Below the pieces are notes generated by a model. It was not told the DNA's origin. It did not search any database and worked only from the letters and a program-made list of their open reading frames with translations. A stretch of DNA of 64,000 bases from Oscarella lobularis (taxonomy: Eukaryota; Porifera; Homoscleromorpha; Homosclerophorida; Oscarellidae). A program made the position numbers and the translations under genes. The stretch covers positions 2,283,733 through 2,347,732 of the forward strand of contig NC_089175.1 of NCBI RefSeq assembly GCF_947507565.1. Reading direction: 5' to 3'. Positions 33,911 to 45,949 of the stretch are shown in pieces. How positions within the stretch are numbered: position 1 is the stretch's first letter; each line of letters starts with the position of its first letter.

Positions 33911-34309
33911 AGACTGGAGCGAGGAACTGGAGCGGAGCCTCAGCGCGCTAGTCAATAAGGTAGACCACGCCCAGGGACTACGTCTTTGATTGGATATAGT
34001 GGCATTTTGCTTGTGAGACCACTGCTGTCTTTTAGTCGGGTTAAGCATACGTAGTCATGTCATTGGCTATTTCTAACTGAGTATTTGTATGCCTTGAAAA
34101 TGAAATTCAATGTCAACTTGGGGTGGACTCACTGGACTGCATCCTGTACAGTAAGAGTATGATATTATTTTGATGAGAAAGCATTTTCTCTCTAATGGAA
34201 TAATCAGTTAACTAAAACCTAAATTGGAGGGACAAAAATGACGGCGTTTGTGTCACCTGCTTTCAATAGCTACTGCAGCCGTAGAAAGAAACCAGCAACT
34301 GCAGTTGCT
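33911..34309. pseudogene. TilS fragment and inert spacer
   Basis: About 33,980-34,175 matches TilS exons 5 and 6 and the final codons (cttgtgagaccactgctgtc, ctggactgcatcctgtacag) with large internal losses. From about 34,185 to 34,309 the sequence is the decayed TM-coding end of phosphatase copy 3. Confidence 0.75.
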
Positions 34310-36090
34310 TCAACTTTGACGGCATTGACGACTGTCCATACTCATCAACTTCGACGGCATTGACGACAGTCCACACTCTTCATCAAAATTATCCGGAACA
34401 AAAGAAGTAACAAATCTAAGATAAATCAGGATAACGCAATAATAATTATAATAATTATAATGAATAAGCGCCCACGCTTTAAATTTTTCAAGGGTGCAAG
34501 GCAATGGGCACCCGGGAAGAGTCAAATGATCCGTGGAACCATCAGCTTCCGGCCCCATGTGATAGTAAACTTCTACACTACTAGACCTGCAAGCCACAAT
34601 AAGAATCAATTTTGTCTCTGAGAAGAAGCGTTATGGTACCCGTCATCTTCCAGATAGAGCTCAATCATCATGATCGAAGCATACGGCGGTCGCGCAGTGT
34701 CCGGACCGTACAAACCAAACGCGTTTAGGAGAGCAGCTATAGTTGAATCGTGCTAGAAAATTAATGAATTGAGCAACTGTCATTTGTTTATCTATGAAAA
34801 TAATTTCGTCTTACTGCTGAATACACGAACATTTTTGTTGCTTTCAAATCGCCGCCATTTCGTTTTGTCTCCATATGATCCAGAATTTCGCCGAGAAGTG
34901 GACCTTTTGGTAGTGCAGATAAATTTTTTAATTAATTAAGATTCTTATTCTAACCTGCTGTGATTCTGAGGATTTCTTTCCCAGCAAACTTCTTGTACAA
35001 TGCAAAGTCACTGACCTTGGCGAGAGCAGCAAAATCCTCTTTCGTGACCCAGTCAGCCCATGGCAACTTATGCTGCTTCTAAACCAGAAATGATACCAAA
35101 GACTTCCCAAACATACACAAAGAACTTGAACAGACTTCACAGAAGAGAAGATCAAATATTTCGCAGACGTTATCAATAGTCAGATCATAATCGATTCCTG
35201 CGTTTTTCTTCACACGAGCAAAAAGATCCTGTAGCAAAACGCGCATGAATGAATGCTTTGAGTCTACAAGACGTAACTCCTATTACCTTATTCTGCTCCA
35301 TCACTTCAACATAGTCTGCAACTTTCCTGCCTTCTTCTCGAAGCTTTTTGTAGCGAGGACATACATAGTGGCCACGCAACAGCTAGAAAAAATAATTATA
35401 CATTAAATATTTATATACAGTCACAATCAATTTATCAATTTCTTGCCTTATCTTCTGGTACGGGAACGGTGTGAATTGGAATCGGCTGCCAATCGAAATC
35501 CTTCAAAAAAGCCTAAAAAACATGAAACACACAAAATATTTTCTAGCAACATTTCTCTAATTAACCTGATGTCCAGTCGGCTTATATAGAGCCGCCATCA
35601 GACACTCTGCACTCATCAATGTCCTGTCCAAATCCGTGCTACGCACGTAGATCTAAACTCGAAATTTCATATATGGTATTTCTGAGCTACAGTGACGATT
35701 CGATTCGACCTCGTCTCGCTTGTACGATGAGCTGAGCAGAAACGTCTCCGTTCCTTTCGTCATGTATCGTTTCATGAGGAGCTCTTGGGCGAGATTGTAA
35801 TGCTGCAACATTCCCGCCTGTTCGGGACGTCAGCATTGGTTTTCGTCTGAAAAAATGCGTCCTCAATACCTGCGTTAGTTGTCCCCAGCCTTGCGGCCAC
35901 TGGTCGACCTGGTGCGGGTCCGTGGAGAAGGTTCCGGCCGGAGATCGATCGCCGTGTCGAAATACCTGAACGCGAGCGCATTTGCTTAGAGGGAGAGTTT
36001 GGCACCCGATCATACCAAACTAGCTAGTTGAAGTTTTCTAGCCGATGTCGATTTCGCGACAGAGAGGCACAGAAAAATCAGAAAACGCAT
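34310..36090 (-). CDS. Acid phosphatase, copy 3, without the TM tail
   Basis: Close to copy 2 over most exons ([49 protein letters not shown]). Exon 1 is shorter: after QLASL the sequence meets a GTATGA donor, which still joins in frame to VFRHGD, so six or seven residues before the active site are missing. At the 3' end the frame differs from the other copies and stops after SMPSKLMSMDSRQCRQS, so no TM helix is made. If expressed, this would be a secreted or lumenal soluble enzyme. It may also be at an early stage of decay. It stands head to head, 240 bp away, with CARD-UPA gene 1. Confidence 0.72.
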
Positions 36091-36107
36091 TTATGCTGGA
36101 GAGCTAA

Positions 36108-36190
36108 GCTGGAGACGGCTGGAGACGGCTGGGGACGGCTGGGGACTGCCCTGGGGACGGCCCCTGGGGACTAACTACGCTCCCCGGGGA
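36108..36190. repeat. Short tandem repeat, about 11-bp unit
   Basis: Units of the form ctgg(a/g)gacgg repeat about six times between the start codons of phosphatase copy 3 and CARD-UPA gene 1. Its place inside a head-to-head promoter makes it a possible length-variable regulatory element. Confidence 0.6.
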
Positions 36191-36330
36191 TGCATTTATA
36201 TCAAACAGAAGAAGGGTTTCTAGGGAGCAAACAGGGCTACTGCTGGACACTCCCCGAGGCAGCCCCTGTCGAGTTGACACCTACTTCCGCTCGCCGGCCG
36301 AGTCTGACTTTTTTTTGTACCGAGCACGGA

Positions 36331-37596
36331 ATGTCAAGAGCGACAGACTTGGTGTGGAGCAGCCCGGCCTTCCTCGAAAACTATTCTTACACCATCACAA
36401 AGCTTTCTGAGTTGATCACAGACAAAAGACCCGGAAATATTGTCGATCGACTCGTTGAGTCCGGCCTTTTAACGCATGACCAGCGAGCTACAATAGACTC
36501 TGAGAATGACGCAGCCTTGGCAGCCAGACGCATTCTCGACACTCTTGTGAGAAAAGAAGACGGCAGTTTCAGGAAGTTCTGCATCGCGGTAAGAAATACA
36601 GGCAGAGATCAAGAGCTTTACGGTACGCTAATTAGAAGCAGTTATCGCAGTCAAAGCAGTGCTTACGGAACTGATGCACTTAATTCCACCAATGATCTTC
36701 GAACCATGTTTGCTCCTGACTCCAACCGCCACAGTGACCTAGAGACTCGGACTGGTCCGCCACCTGAAATGTCTCTACAATCTGGAATATGGCAAGTGGA
36801 AAGGGAAAAACCTAAAGGTGGTTTTTTATGTATTCTCAGCGTATGCGTCTGATTTCCTTCTGCCATCTTTAGATTTAAAGGTTTTTGTTAATTTATTTTT
36901 GCAGCAGTACGATAAAGAGGAATGGAAAGTCCATGCAGTTTGTTGTCACCAGAAAGAAGAGGCAGAAAAGACGGAAGAAAGATACAAGAAGAAGAGCTGG
37001 AAATCCAGTGACGATTGGTGGGAATTTCCTTTGAACGACGAATCGGAAGATAAAGTTATAGTCCAGTTGGCTGATGATATGAAGGAGTATTGGTCTCAAG
37101 AAGAAGACATTGTCTTGCAGAGGTCATCTCTCATGAGTTCTGCGAATACATCACAAAGGATCAAAGAAAAGAAAAGTCTACCTGCAAAATCTCTGCACTT
37201 CAAAGCTAAATATGGAAAAGGTAGGTTATGTACTGAAGTCTTTCTAACGGTCATCATTTACTGGTATGTCGTATCTGTATAGATGGCAACGCTACTTTCA
37301 ACAGTGTCAACACATTTTCCTTTCTCTTATCTCCGGAGTTAGAACGTGAATCATTGCCTCCACGAAGACAGGAGGAACAAGCGACCGCCTATCCACCAAA
37401 TACAACAGAAGAACAGCTAAAAGGGCAAGAGAAAAGGGTTCAACACGACAGTGAAAGCCAAGATCCAGGCTCAAACTGGATACCGGTAGCAGTAGTGGTA
37501 GTAGGAGTTCTTGTAATAATAGCAATAGGGGCAGCTAACAAAACCACGATTTGTAAATGGACGAAGGAAGTTTCGAAGAAAGTAACATATAGGTAA
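36331..37596 (+). CDS. CARD-UPA protein with C-terminal TM anchor, gene 1
   Basis: Exons 36331-36817, 36873-37220 and 37283-37596 give 382 residues in frame. Residues about 10-95 form a CARD (KLSELITDKR, VDRLVESGLLTHDQRATID, AARRILDTLV, SFRKFCIAVRNTG). Residues about 163-285 resemble the UPA domain of the ZU5 receptors in this window: VFVNLFLQQYDKEEWKVHAV, FPLNDES, VIVQLADDMKEYWS and a closing LHFKAKYG. A linker rich in Glu, Gln and Pro leads to a C-terminal helix (WIPVAVVVVGVLVIIAIG, about 344-363) and a basic end (KWTKEVSKK). There is no signal peptide, so it should be tail-anchored with CARD and UPA in the cytosol. MAVS also has an N-terminal CARD and a C-terminal anchor; NLRP1 and CARD8 release a UPA-CARD fragment. 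The function is inferred only. Confidence 0.78.
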
Positions 37597-38447
37597 CGTG
37601 CAGTAGTATTTTTGTCAATATCTTTAAGAAAATAGTTCAAACACGTCTAGCATTACTCGGTGTCTGAACCGCTGCAGTCGTTCATAAAAGGTTTACCGCC
37701 AGTAGAGTGAAAACATTGTTTTGCCCGCGTCGGCGACACCACGCAGCATATGCAATGAAAGCAACGACCAACGCAGAAGCGAAAAGAGCAATCATACCTG
37801 CTTTGCTTTTTGTCGGCTTGGACGACGACAGCTGACACTCTCTTCATCAAAATCATCCGGAATAAGAGGCGTAACAAATCTAAATATTGAACCTCCACGT
37901 AGGATTATAATAATTAGCTAAACACTCACGCTTTGAATTCTTCAAGGGTGCAAGGCGGCGGGCATTGGGGAACAAATAATCCGTGAAATCATCCGAGTCA
38001 GCTTCCGCGGCCCCGTGTCACGGTGTGTTACTCGATCGTACCTTTTCCTTAGGGCGAATGGCTGATTTCGCGACAGAGAGGCAGACAGAAAAACCAGAAA
38101 GGCACAGAAAAGCAGACAGAAAAACCAGAGAGGAAAAAGCATAGATGGGGAGCCGGGCCGGGGACTCTCGCTCTACAAAAGTAGATGTCGACGGCTCATG
38201 CCGCGCGGCCGTACGACGATCGTGTTGCACCCACTCACTGTGCTACCTGTAGTTTTTCGGGCCAGTTTTTCGATAAACAAAAACACTGCGCATGCGCAAT
38301 GCGCAGTGCTTCCCTTCCGCGCAAAGACAGGGCGTCAAGGCCGCGTCAAGGCGTGTAGCGACGCGTACAGCGGCGGGCGTATAGTGACGCGTACAGCGGG
38401 CCAGCAAATCGAGGCAAAAATTCAGTCTCGTCCGAGACGCCCCGGAA
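37597..38447 (-). pseudogene. Internally deleted acid phosphatase copy and promoter of CARD-UPA gene 2
   Basis: About 37,641-38,000 matches the last two phosphatase exons, including the TM-coding part, and about 38,020-38,150 matches exon 1; everything between, including both catalytic motifs, is gone. From about 38,200 on is the upstream region of CARD-UPA gene 2, with the palindrome tgcgcatgcgca (NRF1-like) near 38,286 and two copies of gtgacgcgtacagcgg-like sequence (about 38,355-38,400). Confidence 0.75.
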
Positions 38448-39678
38448 ATGACCGCAGTAATGACGAAATCGCCGTGGAAAGCCGAACCATTCGTCGAACA
38501 GTTTCCTAATATTGTTGAAAAGCTTTCTCTACTGATTGACGGCGGAGCTGTTCTGGATCGACTCTTTTCAGCCCGCATCATAACAAATGACCAGTGCATC
38601 CATATACGACGAATGGTCGAACAAAAATCCTCCTCTGCGGCAGCCAGATACCTACTGCAAGAAATTCTTATGAAAGGAGAACCCAGCAGCTACGAGACGT
38701 TCTGCGAAGCAATACGATCAACGGACGGCGGTCAAGATCTTCACGATATTTTAGTTCCTGAAAGTGCTTATGAGACCGGCGCATTGGACACCCAGGACTA
38801 TCTTCGAGAATCCTTTCATCCAGAAAGAAATGAAGGGCTTCTTTCCAAAAGTGATGGTGCACTATACTCATTACTCCCCGAAGCACTTAGCCAACGACAT
38901 GACGCAAAAGGTACGACCTTATGGTGTATGGTGCCTTAATATGTACCTGACTTCTATCTACCCTTAGTCTTGGAGGTTTTCATTGTTTTATTTTTGTATG
39001 TGAGTTCTGCGGACACTTGGAAATTGACTGCACATTGTTATCATGAAGAGAAAATGATGAAAAGAGAAAAGAAAAAGAAAAAGAAGAAGACGAACTGCAT
39101 TTGCAGTGACTATTGTCAATTTCCTCTGACAAATGGATCAAACCAAAACGATACATTTACAATCCAATTGGCTGATCATCAGACGAAACATTGGACTCTA
39201 AATGATAAAATTGTCTTTGATAGGAATCGTCTCATTAATCGTTCTTCTTCCATACGCGTGGTTAAAGCAAAGCAGAGTCCGCCTGCAGAGTTCCTCCAAT
39301 TCAATGCTGAATATAAGCATGGTAGCTTCATTAATTAAACAGTGAATTCTTTTCTGATCTTGCACTAATGTTGTTTCTACTGTAGATGGCACAGTTTGTC
39401 ACACAGAAACATTTCCTTTCTTTATATCATCACAGCAGTCTGTCAACACATCCTTTGTCTTCCCCCCGGCGCCAGAACGTGAATTGTTGCCTCAACCAAG
39501 ACAGGGGGAACAAGCAAATACAACAGAAGAACAGCAAGAGGGGAAAGAGAATGGAGTTCAACGCGCCAGTGAAAGCGAATGGATATGGTGGGCAAAAGCG
39601 GCAGCAGTAGCAGGAGTAGTAGTAGTAAGTGCTATTGCAGCTAAAGCAATATGGTGGACGAAGTTTCGAAGAAAGTAA
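38448..39678 (+). CDS. CARD-UPA protein with C-terminal TM anchor, gene 2
   Basis: Exons 38448-38910, 38968-39321 and 39386-39678 give 369 residues; intron positions and phases equal those of gene 1. The CARD is at about 10-100 (PNIVEKLSLLIDGGAVLDRL, CIHIRRMVEQKSSSAAARYL, YETFCEAIRSTDGGQDL). The UPA-like domain (about 156-272) has FIVLFLYVSS, TWKLTAHCYH, a run of Lys, FTIQLADHQTKHWTL and EFLQFNAEYK. The tail helix is WWAKAAAVAGVVVVSAIAA (about 338-358), closed by WWTKFRRK. Identity to gene 1 is moderate except in the linker (NTTEEQ) and tail, so the pair is old or diverging fast. A remnant of a phosphatase separates the two, so they duplicated together with that gene. Confidence 0.78.
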
Positions 39679-39763
39679 TGCGTAAGGGTAACGTGCAGTA
39701 GTATTTTGTTGCCAGTACTTTGTTTGAATAACAGAATAAAAGATAGTTCAAACATGTCTAACA

Positions 39764-41642
39764 TTAGTCGGTGTCTGAACCGCTGCAGTCATTCATAAAA
39801 GGTTTACCGCGAGTAGGATGAAAACCGCGTTTGTCTCGCCCACTTCGGCGACACCAAACAGCCAATACAACCAACGCAACGACCAACGCAGCAGCGAAAA
39901 GAGACAGCCCAGCAATCATACCTGCTTTGCTTTTTCCAGGCTTGGACGACGACAGCTGACACTCTTCATCAAAATTCTCTGGGATAAGAGGCGTAACAAA
40001 TCTAAATATTGAACCTCCAGGTAGGATGACTATAATTAGCTAAACACTCACGCTTTGAATTTTTCAAGGGTGCAAGGTGATGGGCATCCTGGAAGAGCCA
40101 TAAATTCAGCGGGACTATCCGCCTCTGGACCCATGTGATAGTAAACTTCAACAGCATAAGACCTGCAAAAAATCCAAAACGAAATAAGAATTGAATATTC
40201 TGTAAAAAGGATACAGTACCCGTCATCTTGGAGATAGAGTTCAATCATCATGATTGAAGCATAGGGAGGCTGTGGAGTGTTCGGGCCATACAAACCCAAC
40301 GCATTCAGAAAACCAGCTACAGTCGTATCATGCTAAGATTAGAAACTGATGCTATTTATCTATTTTTTATATAAGTGATAAATTCTTACAGCTGAATACA
40401 CAAACATTTTCGTTGCTTCTAGTTCACAATGCTTTTGTTTCTTCTCCATGTGATCAAGCACCTCGCCAAGAAACGGACCTTTAGTGATAATGAAAAAAAT
40501 AAAATCTGTCACAACAATAATTAAGAAAATTCAACCTGCAGTGATTCGGTGAATTTCATTCCCGGCGAACATCTTATATATTCCAAAGCCGTTGACCTTT
40601 GTGAGAGCAGCAAAATCCTCTTCCGTAACCCAATCGTCCCACGTCAAATTATGCTGCTTCTAAAGCAGAAACGATAGCCAATAGTTAATTAAATAAAACG
40701 TCAAACACACTTCACAAAACAGAGGATCTGATATTTGATAGGCATTATCAGGATTCAAATCGTAATCAATTCCCGTGTTTTTCTTCACGCGAGCAAAAAG
40801 ATCCTGTAAAAACACGTATAGAAGCACACAAGCCTGATGCAGTCCTGGATCCGCTACCTTGTTCTGTGCCATCACTTCGAGATAGTCGGCATCCTTCTTG
40901 CCTTCTTCTCGAAGCTCTTTGTAACGAGGACAGTCAACCGTATAGCCACGCAATAGCTGGTGAAATCATACTTATAAAATTACATTAACTAATTAAATCC
41001 TTGCCTTGTCTTCTGCCACAGGAACCGTGTGAATTGGAACCGGTTGCCAATCCAAATTTTCCAAAAAGACCTTGAGAAATAAATTACTCAAAAAATAAAT
41101 TATAAATTATTCCTAATTGACCTGACGTCCAGTTGGTTTATACAGAGCCGCCATCTGACACTCTGCACTCATCAATGTCCTATCCACATCCGTGCTACGC
41201 ACGTGGATCTAAAAAATACTCAAAATTTCAAATGTTTGATTGAGCTACAGTGACGACTCGATTCGACCTCGTTTCGTTCGTACGTCGAGTTGAGAAGAAA
41301 TGTCTCCGTTCCTTTCGTCATGTATCGTTTTATGAGGAGCTCTTGGGCGAGATCGTAATGTTGTAACATTCCCATCTGTTTCGGGACGTCAGCACTGTGC
41401 TATTTGTATAAAAACTGTGCCGTTGATACCTGCGTTAGTTGTCCCCAGCCTTGAGGCCAATCGCCGACCTGGTGCGGGTCATTGGGGAAGGTTCCGACCG
41501 GAGATCGATCGCCGTGTCGAAACACCTGAACAGAAAGGCGTTTTTATACGGTGGGAGTCCTGTTCAATCGTACCAAGCTAGCTAGTTGAAGTTGCCTAGC
41601 CGATATCGCGACAGAGAGGCAGAGAAGGAGAAGAACACGCAT
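39764..41642 (-). CDS. Lysosomal/prostatic-type acid phosphatase, copy 4
   Basis: Same exon plan. The signal peptide is [13 protein letters not shown]; the active-site motif is FRHGDRSP followed by VGTFPNDPHQVGDWPQGWG; the second catalytic motif is [17 protein letters not shown]. The last exon gives a lumenal end ([13 protein letters not shown]), a TM helix and a long basic tail ending NDCSGSDTD, a form shared with the fragment at 37,641 but not with copies 2 and 3. No break was seen. It stands head to head with DBH-like gene 1, about 400 bp between start codons. Confidence 0.83.
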
Positions 41643-42040
41643 GGGGAGGAGCCTGGGTAAATAAAACAGCAGCGTGCGTTAGTCGCAAGCAAACTTGGAC
41701 ATGGACGTAATCGCCGTCTTGGGCTGGATGCGACGCACGCGGCAGTGTATTTTACACTACAAACGAAGAGCCTATGCCTCTGCATAGTTGTCTGCGGAAC
41801 TGGATACGTCTTGCAAGAGCTAGGCGAGGCTAGCTCGTTGATTGGACAGAGGAAAAGTTATTAGATTAGCTCCTCAGCGACCAGCAATTTTTGTCACCCG
41901 TAATAGATCGGCTAATCAATGAACCAATCAGAAGAGACCTTGTTCGCCTACTCTTCAAGTTCCCGGCATTGCATAGGCTTCTAATTGTCACTCTGAGGCA
42001 GCACACGTCATTTGAACGTGCTTCGCTCACGGACTCCGAC
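41643..42040. promoter_or_regulatory. Shared upstream region of phosphatase 4 and DBH-like 1
   Basis: About 41,705-41,790 is a relic of dynactin p62 exon 1 (gatgcgacgcacgc, gtgtattttacactac). The block attagctcctcagcga to the DBH start is repeated before the other three DBH-like genes and is probably their core promoter. Confidence 0.5.
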
Positions 42041-44671
42041 ATGAGACCCTCCTTTGTCACACTTGCGGTTTGCACTATCTGCGCCCTTGCTACGGGAGCG
42101 ATACTGCCTAACGACTTTCTAATCAACAAATACACATTCCACGTGAGCTTGGACGAGAACGAAAACTACTGGCTCTTTTGGAGCGTCGATAACGAAGCGG
42201 GAGAAATATCGTTTGGAGTGCAAGTCAACACGCCCGGCTGGATTGGATTTGGGCTATCACCTGATGGTCGAATGCCCAACTCGGACATCATGACGGGATG
42301 GGTGAACTCCAAGGGAAAGGGATTTATTCAGGTATGATGAAATCACTTATACCCTGGTCTCTCCCACGAACCTCGTGGGTCCGAGGCTAAAAACTCATTT
42401 CCTGGTACTCATCCCACGGTGCGTGATTAGGATCGCTATTCATCGGGAAAGTTTCTTCCGTCCGACGCCGAAAGTCAGGACGTCGAATTGATAGCGGCGT
42501 CTGAAGCCGATCAAGTGACAACGCTCGAATTCAAACGAAAATTGAAAGCGTGCGAAGCAAACGACCGATCCATTGACGTAATTGACCTTGTGACGTCAGT
42601 GCACGCACCGAAAAATCACAGACGCGACCCTTTTACAGATAGGCACGTCTCGCATCATCTGGTCCTACAATCCCAACGACCCAGAAGACGATTCGCCGAG
42701 CGCCTTGCTGCAGCACACGGTGACGGGAAGACGAAGCGTGAATTTGCTTGACACAATCGGCGGCGCCCAAGTCCCCTTGCCTGACGACGTACAGGAACTC
42801 ATTGTCGGCGTCAGAAACGTATAAAAATCTTATCGATTGTGAATTTGATGAAATCTATTTGGCATTTTATTTTATATATAGGTGCATCTGCCCACGAGTG
42901 AGACGACGTATTGGTGTCGCAATTTTACCATGCCCGTAATTCCGAGCGGTGCTCACATTGTTGGGGTGAGTAATAACGGAAATTGGGACGTGCCCGTCGC
43001 GATGGACGAGTCTCCATTCTATTTTTGTTTTGTTTTGGTGCAGTATGCTCCCATGGTGACGCCGGGGAACGAAGGAGTCGTTCATCACATCGTCATTTAT
43101 CGGTGCTTCAATGGGACCGTCTTTTCTACGGGTTACGAGGGCAATTGCTATGGAAACATGCTTGATGAACACTTCCGATGCAGAGGAACGGCTCCTGTCG
43201 TTGCGTGGGGAATTGGCGGAAGTGTAAGACGAATTTCTAGGTGCTGGCTTATGATTCGTCAGTTCTTTTTTTCATTATAGGAAATCCGATATCCGGCGGA
43301 CGTTGGATATCCGTTCAGCGGAGACAGTGGCTTGCAGTCCGTCATCTTCGAAGTGCACTACGATAATCCGCAGCAAAAATCGAGTCAGAGTCGACAAGTT
43401 GAACGTATTGGCGTTTTTGCATTCTAATATATTCAAGATATATACGACAGTTCCGGAATCAAGTTGTACTACACGACCTCGTTGCGCAAGAAAGAAGCGA
43501 CGTCCATGCAATTCGCTCACCAGGTCTCGTCGTCGCTTATTTTGCCAAAGGGCGGAAAGAACATCGTCACGACAAATCTGTGTCCAGCAGAGTGCACGCA
43601 AAAAGTAGAGAAAAATTATTATTATTTTTTTTCGTTGAATGCATACCTCGTTATATAGGGAATTCCAGAGAGTGGAATCAACGTGTTTGGCGTCTTTCTG
43701 CACGCTCACACGGCTGGTAAAAGACAATGTGTTTCTTTTACGAATTATTTTGCAATTGTCTTCTTGTTCTCGACAGCAATTGCAGTAAAACTTCGACACA
43801 TACGCAATGGAAAAGAACTTCCTAATATAGGCAGAAATGATCACTATGACTTTGACTATCAGGTATCCTCGATTCTATCATATACAGTAATCAATTAATT
43901 GATGCTTTGAAACTCCTGTAGGACACCGTTTTTCCGCTTGAACCTATCAAAATCTTTCCCGTCAGTAAATGATCAATTAATTAAACCTACTTGGCTGATA
44001 ACTCTCGTCTCTCTGTCTCTCTAGGGAGATATTCTACAGACGATTTGTCATTACAATACCGAGAATCGCACCAAAGTCACTATTGTGAGTTCGTTTGACG
44101 CGAGACGGGTTCATATGAGCAAAGAGATTGCTAATATAGGGTGGCGAGGGAACGAGAGATGAGATGTGTTTTGCCTTTCTGCTTGTGTATCCGGCTCCAA
44201 AATTGTTCTCGTGCTACAGTCAAGTGCCAAAAAGAGAGCTGAACGAGTTTATAGCCAAAGCCTATACGTAAGCAAAAAAGTTCTTATTGTACTATACCCA
44301 CTGCCTTTTCTCTCAGCAAGGGATGGGCTTCTCCCTATACTGGCGATACTATGCCTCAGCTTATCAACGGTCTGAACAAGCTTGATTTATCGATTCCTTC
44401 CGCTGCCGGTGAGGCGTATGACGCACTTTGGAATACGACAAAAAGACGAGCATTTTGCATGGGACATGACAGTGATATTATAGCGGTAAGTGTCCGATGT
44501 ACACATTCCACAATGAAATCAAAATCATGTATATTATAGAGAGGCGAATACTCCTTGCCTTCGTATGTGCCACTCGCCCCAGACCCACCACCCGTGTGTT
44601 CAACGGAAGCAAAGACTGTTCTGTCTGTGTTTTCAATTGTGATGTGCGTCGTTGTGCTCGTCGTCTTTTAG
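42041..44671 (+). CDS. DBH/MOXD1-like copper monooxygenase, copy 1
   Basis: Fourteen exons from 42041-42331 to 44540-44671 keep frame and give 607 residues, near MOXD1 length. The signal peptide (LAVCTICALATG) leads to a DOMON domain (about 30-100, FWSVDNEAGEISFGVQVNT). The first copper site is VVHHIVIY (H248, H249) and EVHYDN (H320); the second is LHAH (H399, H401) and RDEMC (M474). Cysteines placed as in DBH are present. The protein ends with a hydrophobic segment and no cytoplasmic tail (VLSVFSIVMCVVVLVVF), which suits a GPI signal or membrane anchor. The family hydroxylates a carbon next to an amine or similar group using copper and ascorbate; the substrate here is unknown. It probably acts in the secretory pathway or at the surface. 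Confidence 0.88.
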
Positions 44672-45949
44672 GCGAACGACTCTGACAAAAAACGTTCAGT
44701 GGATGTCAGTGTTTGTATGTTCTCTGTGATAATTATCACCCTTCACTCACTCTGTAGTTTTCGCGCTTATGACTGTCACCTTTCCACTCTCCCTGATCAA
44801 CTGCGATTTGGTTACTAGATCTAGCAGAAACGGCTCGTTCTGCTGCACCAGCAGTCAAATCACATAATTCATTGATTGAGAGGACTAGTATAAGGTGGAA
44901 GAAGGTGGAAGAAAACGGACTACACGGCTCAGACAGTGTGAAGAACGCTCTACTAACTAGTCTGCATCATTCTCGCCTTCTTCTCGAAGCTCTTTGTAAC
45001 AAGGACAGTCAACCGTATAGCCACGCAATAGCTGGTGAAATCATACTTATAAAATTACATTAACTAATTAAATCCTTGCCTTGTTTTCTGCCACAGGAAC
45101 CGTGTGAATTGGAACCGGTTGCCAATCCAAATTTTCCAAAAAGACCTTGAGAAATAAATTACTCAAAAAATAAATTATAAATTATTCCTAATTAACCTGA
45201 CGTCCAGTTGGTTTATACAGAGCCGCCATCTGACACTCTGCACTCATCAATGTCCTATCCACATCCGTGCTACGCACGTGGATCTAAAAATACTCAAAAT
45301 TTCAAATGTTTGATTGAGCTACAGTGACGACTCGATTCGACCTCGTTTCGTTCGTCCGTACGACGAGTTGAGAAGAAATGTCTCCGTTCCTTTCGTCATG
45401 TATCGTTTCATGAGGAGCTCTTGGGCGAAATCGTGATGTTGTAACATTCCCATCTGTTTCGAGACGTCAGCACTGCTTTTTGTATAAAAACTGTGCCGTT
45501 GATACCTGCGTTAGTTGTCCCCAGCCTTGCGGCCAATCGCCGACCTGGTGCGAGTCATTGGGGAAGGTTCCGACCGGAGATCGATCGCCGTGTCGAAACA
45601 CCTGAACAGAAAGGCGTTTTCATTAGCCGATATCGCGACAGAGAGGCAAGAACACGTATGGGGAGGAGCCTGGGTAAATAAAACATCAGCGTGCGTTAGT
45701 CACAAGCAAACTTGGGCGTCAGGGCTTGGACGTGGACGTAATCGCCGTCTTGACCCACGCGGCAGTGTATTTAAACTACGAACGAAACCTATGCCTCTAC
45801 ATATGTCTGCAGTTCGTTCACTGCTGAACAGGCGCCTTGCTACTAACGGCTAGCTCGTTCATTGGGCAGGAAACTTATTAGATTAGCTCCTCAGCCCCTC
45901 AGCGACAGGCAATCCTTTGAACGTGCTTCGATCGCTCACGACTCCGAAC
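44672..45949 (-). pseudogene. 5'-part acid phosphatase fragment in a duplication junction
   Basis: About 44,672-44,956 is DBH 3' flank plus the sequence that normally precedes dynactin p62. At about 44,957-44,960 it changes abruptly to phosphatase sequence inside a middle exon (ccttcttctcgaagctcttt), which runs to exon 1 near 45,660. The catalytic HD half is missing. About 45,740-45,815 holds a dynactin exon-1 relic, followed by the DBH promoter block. Confidence 0.82.
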
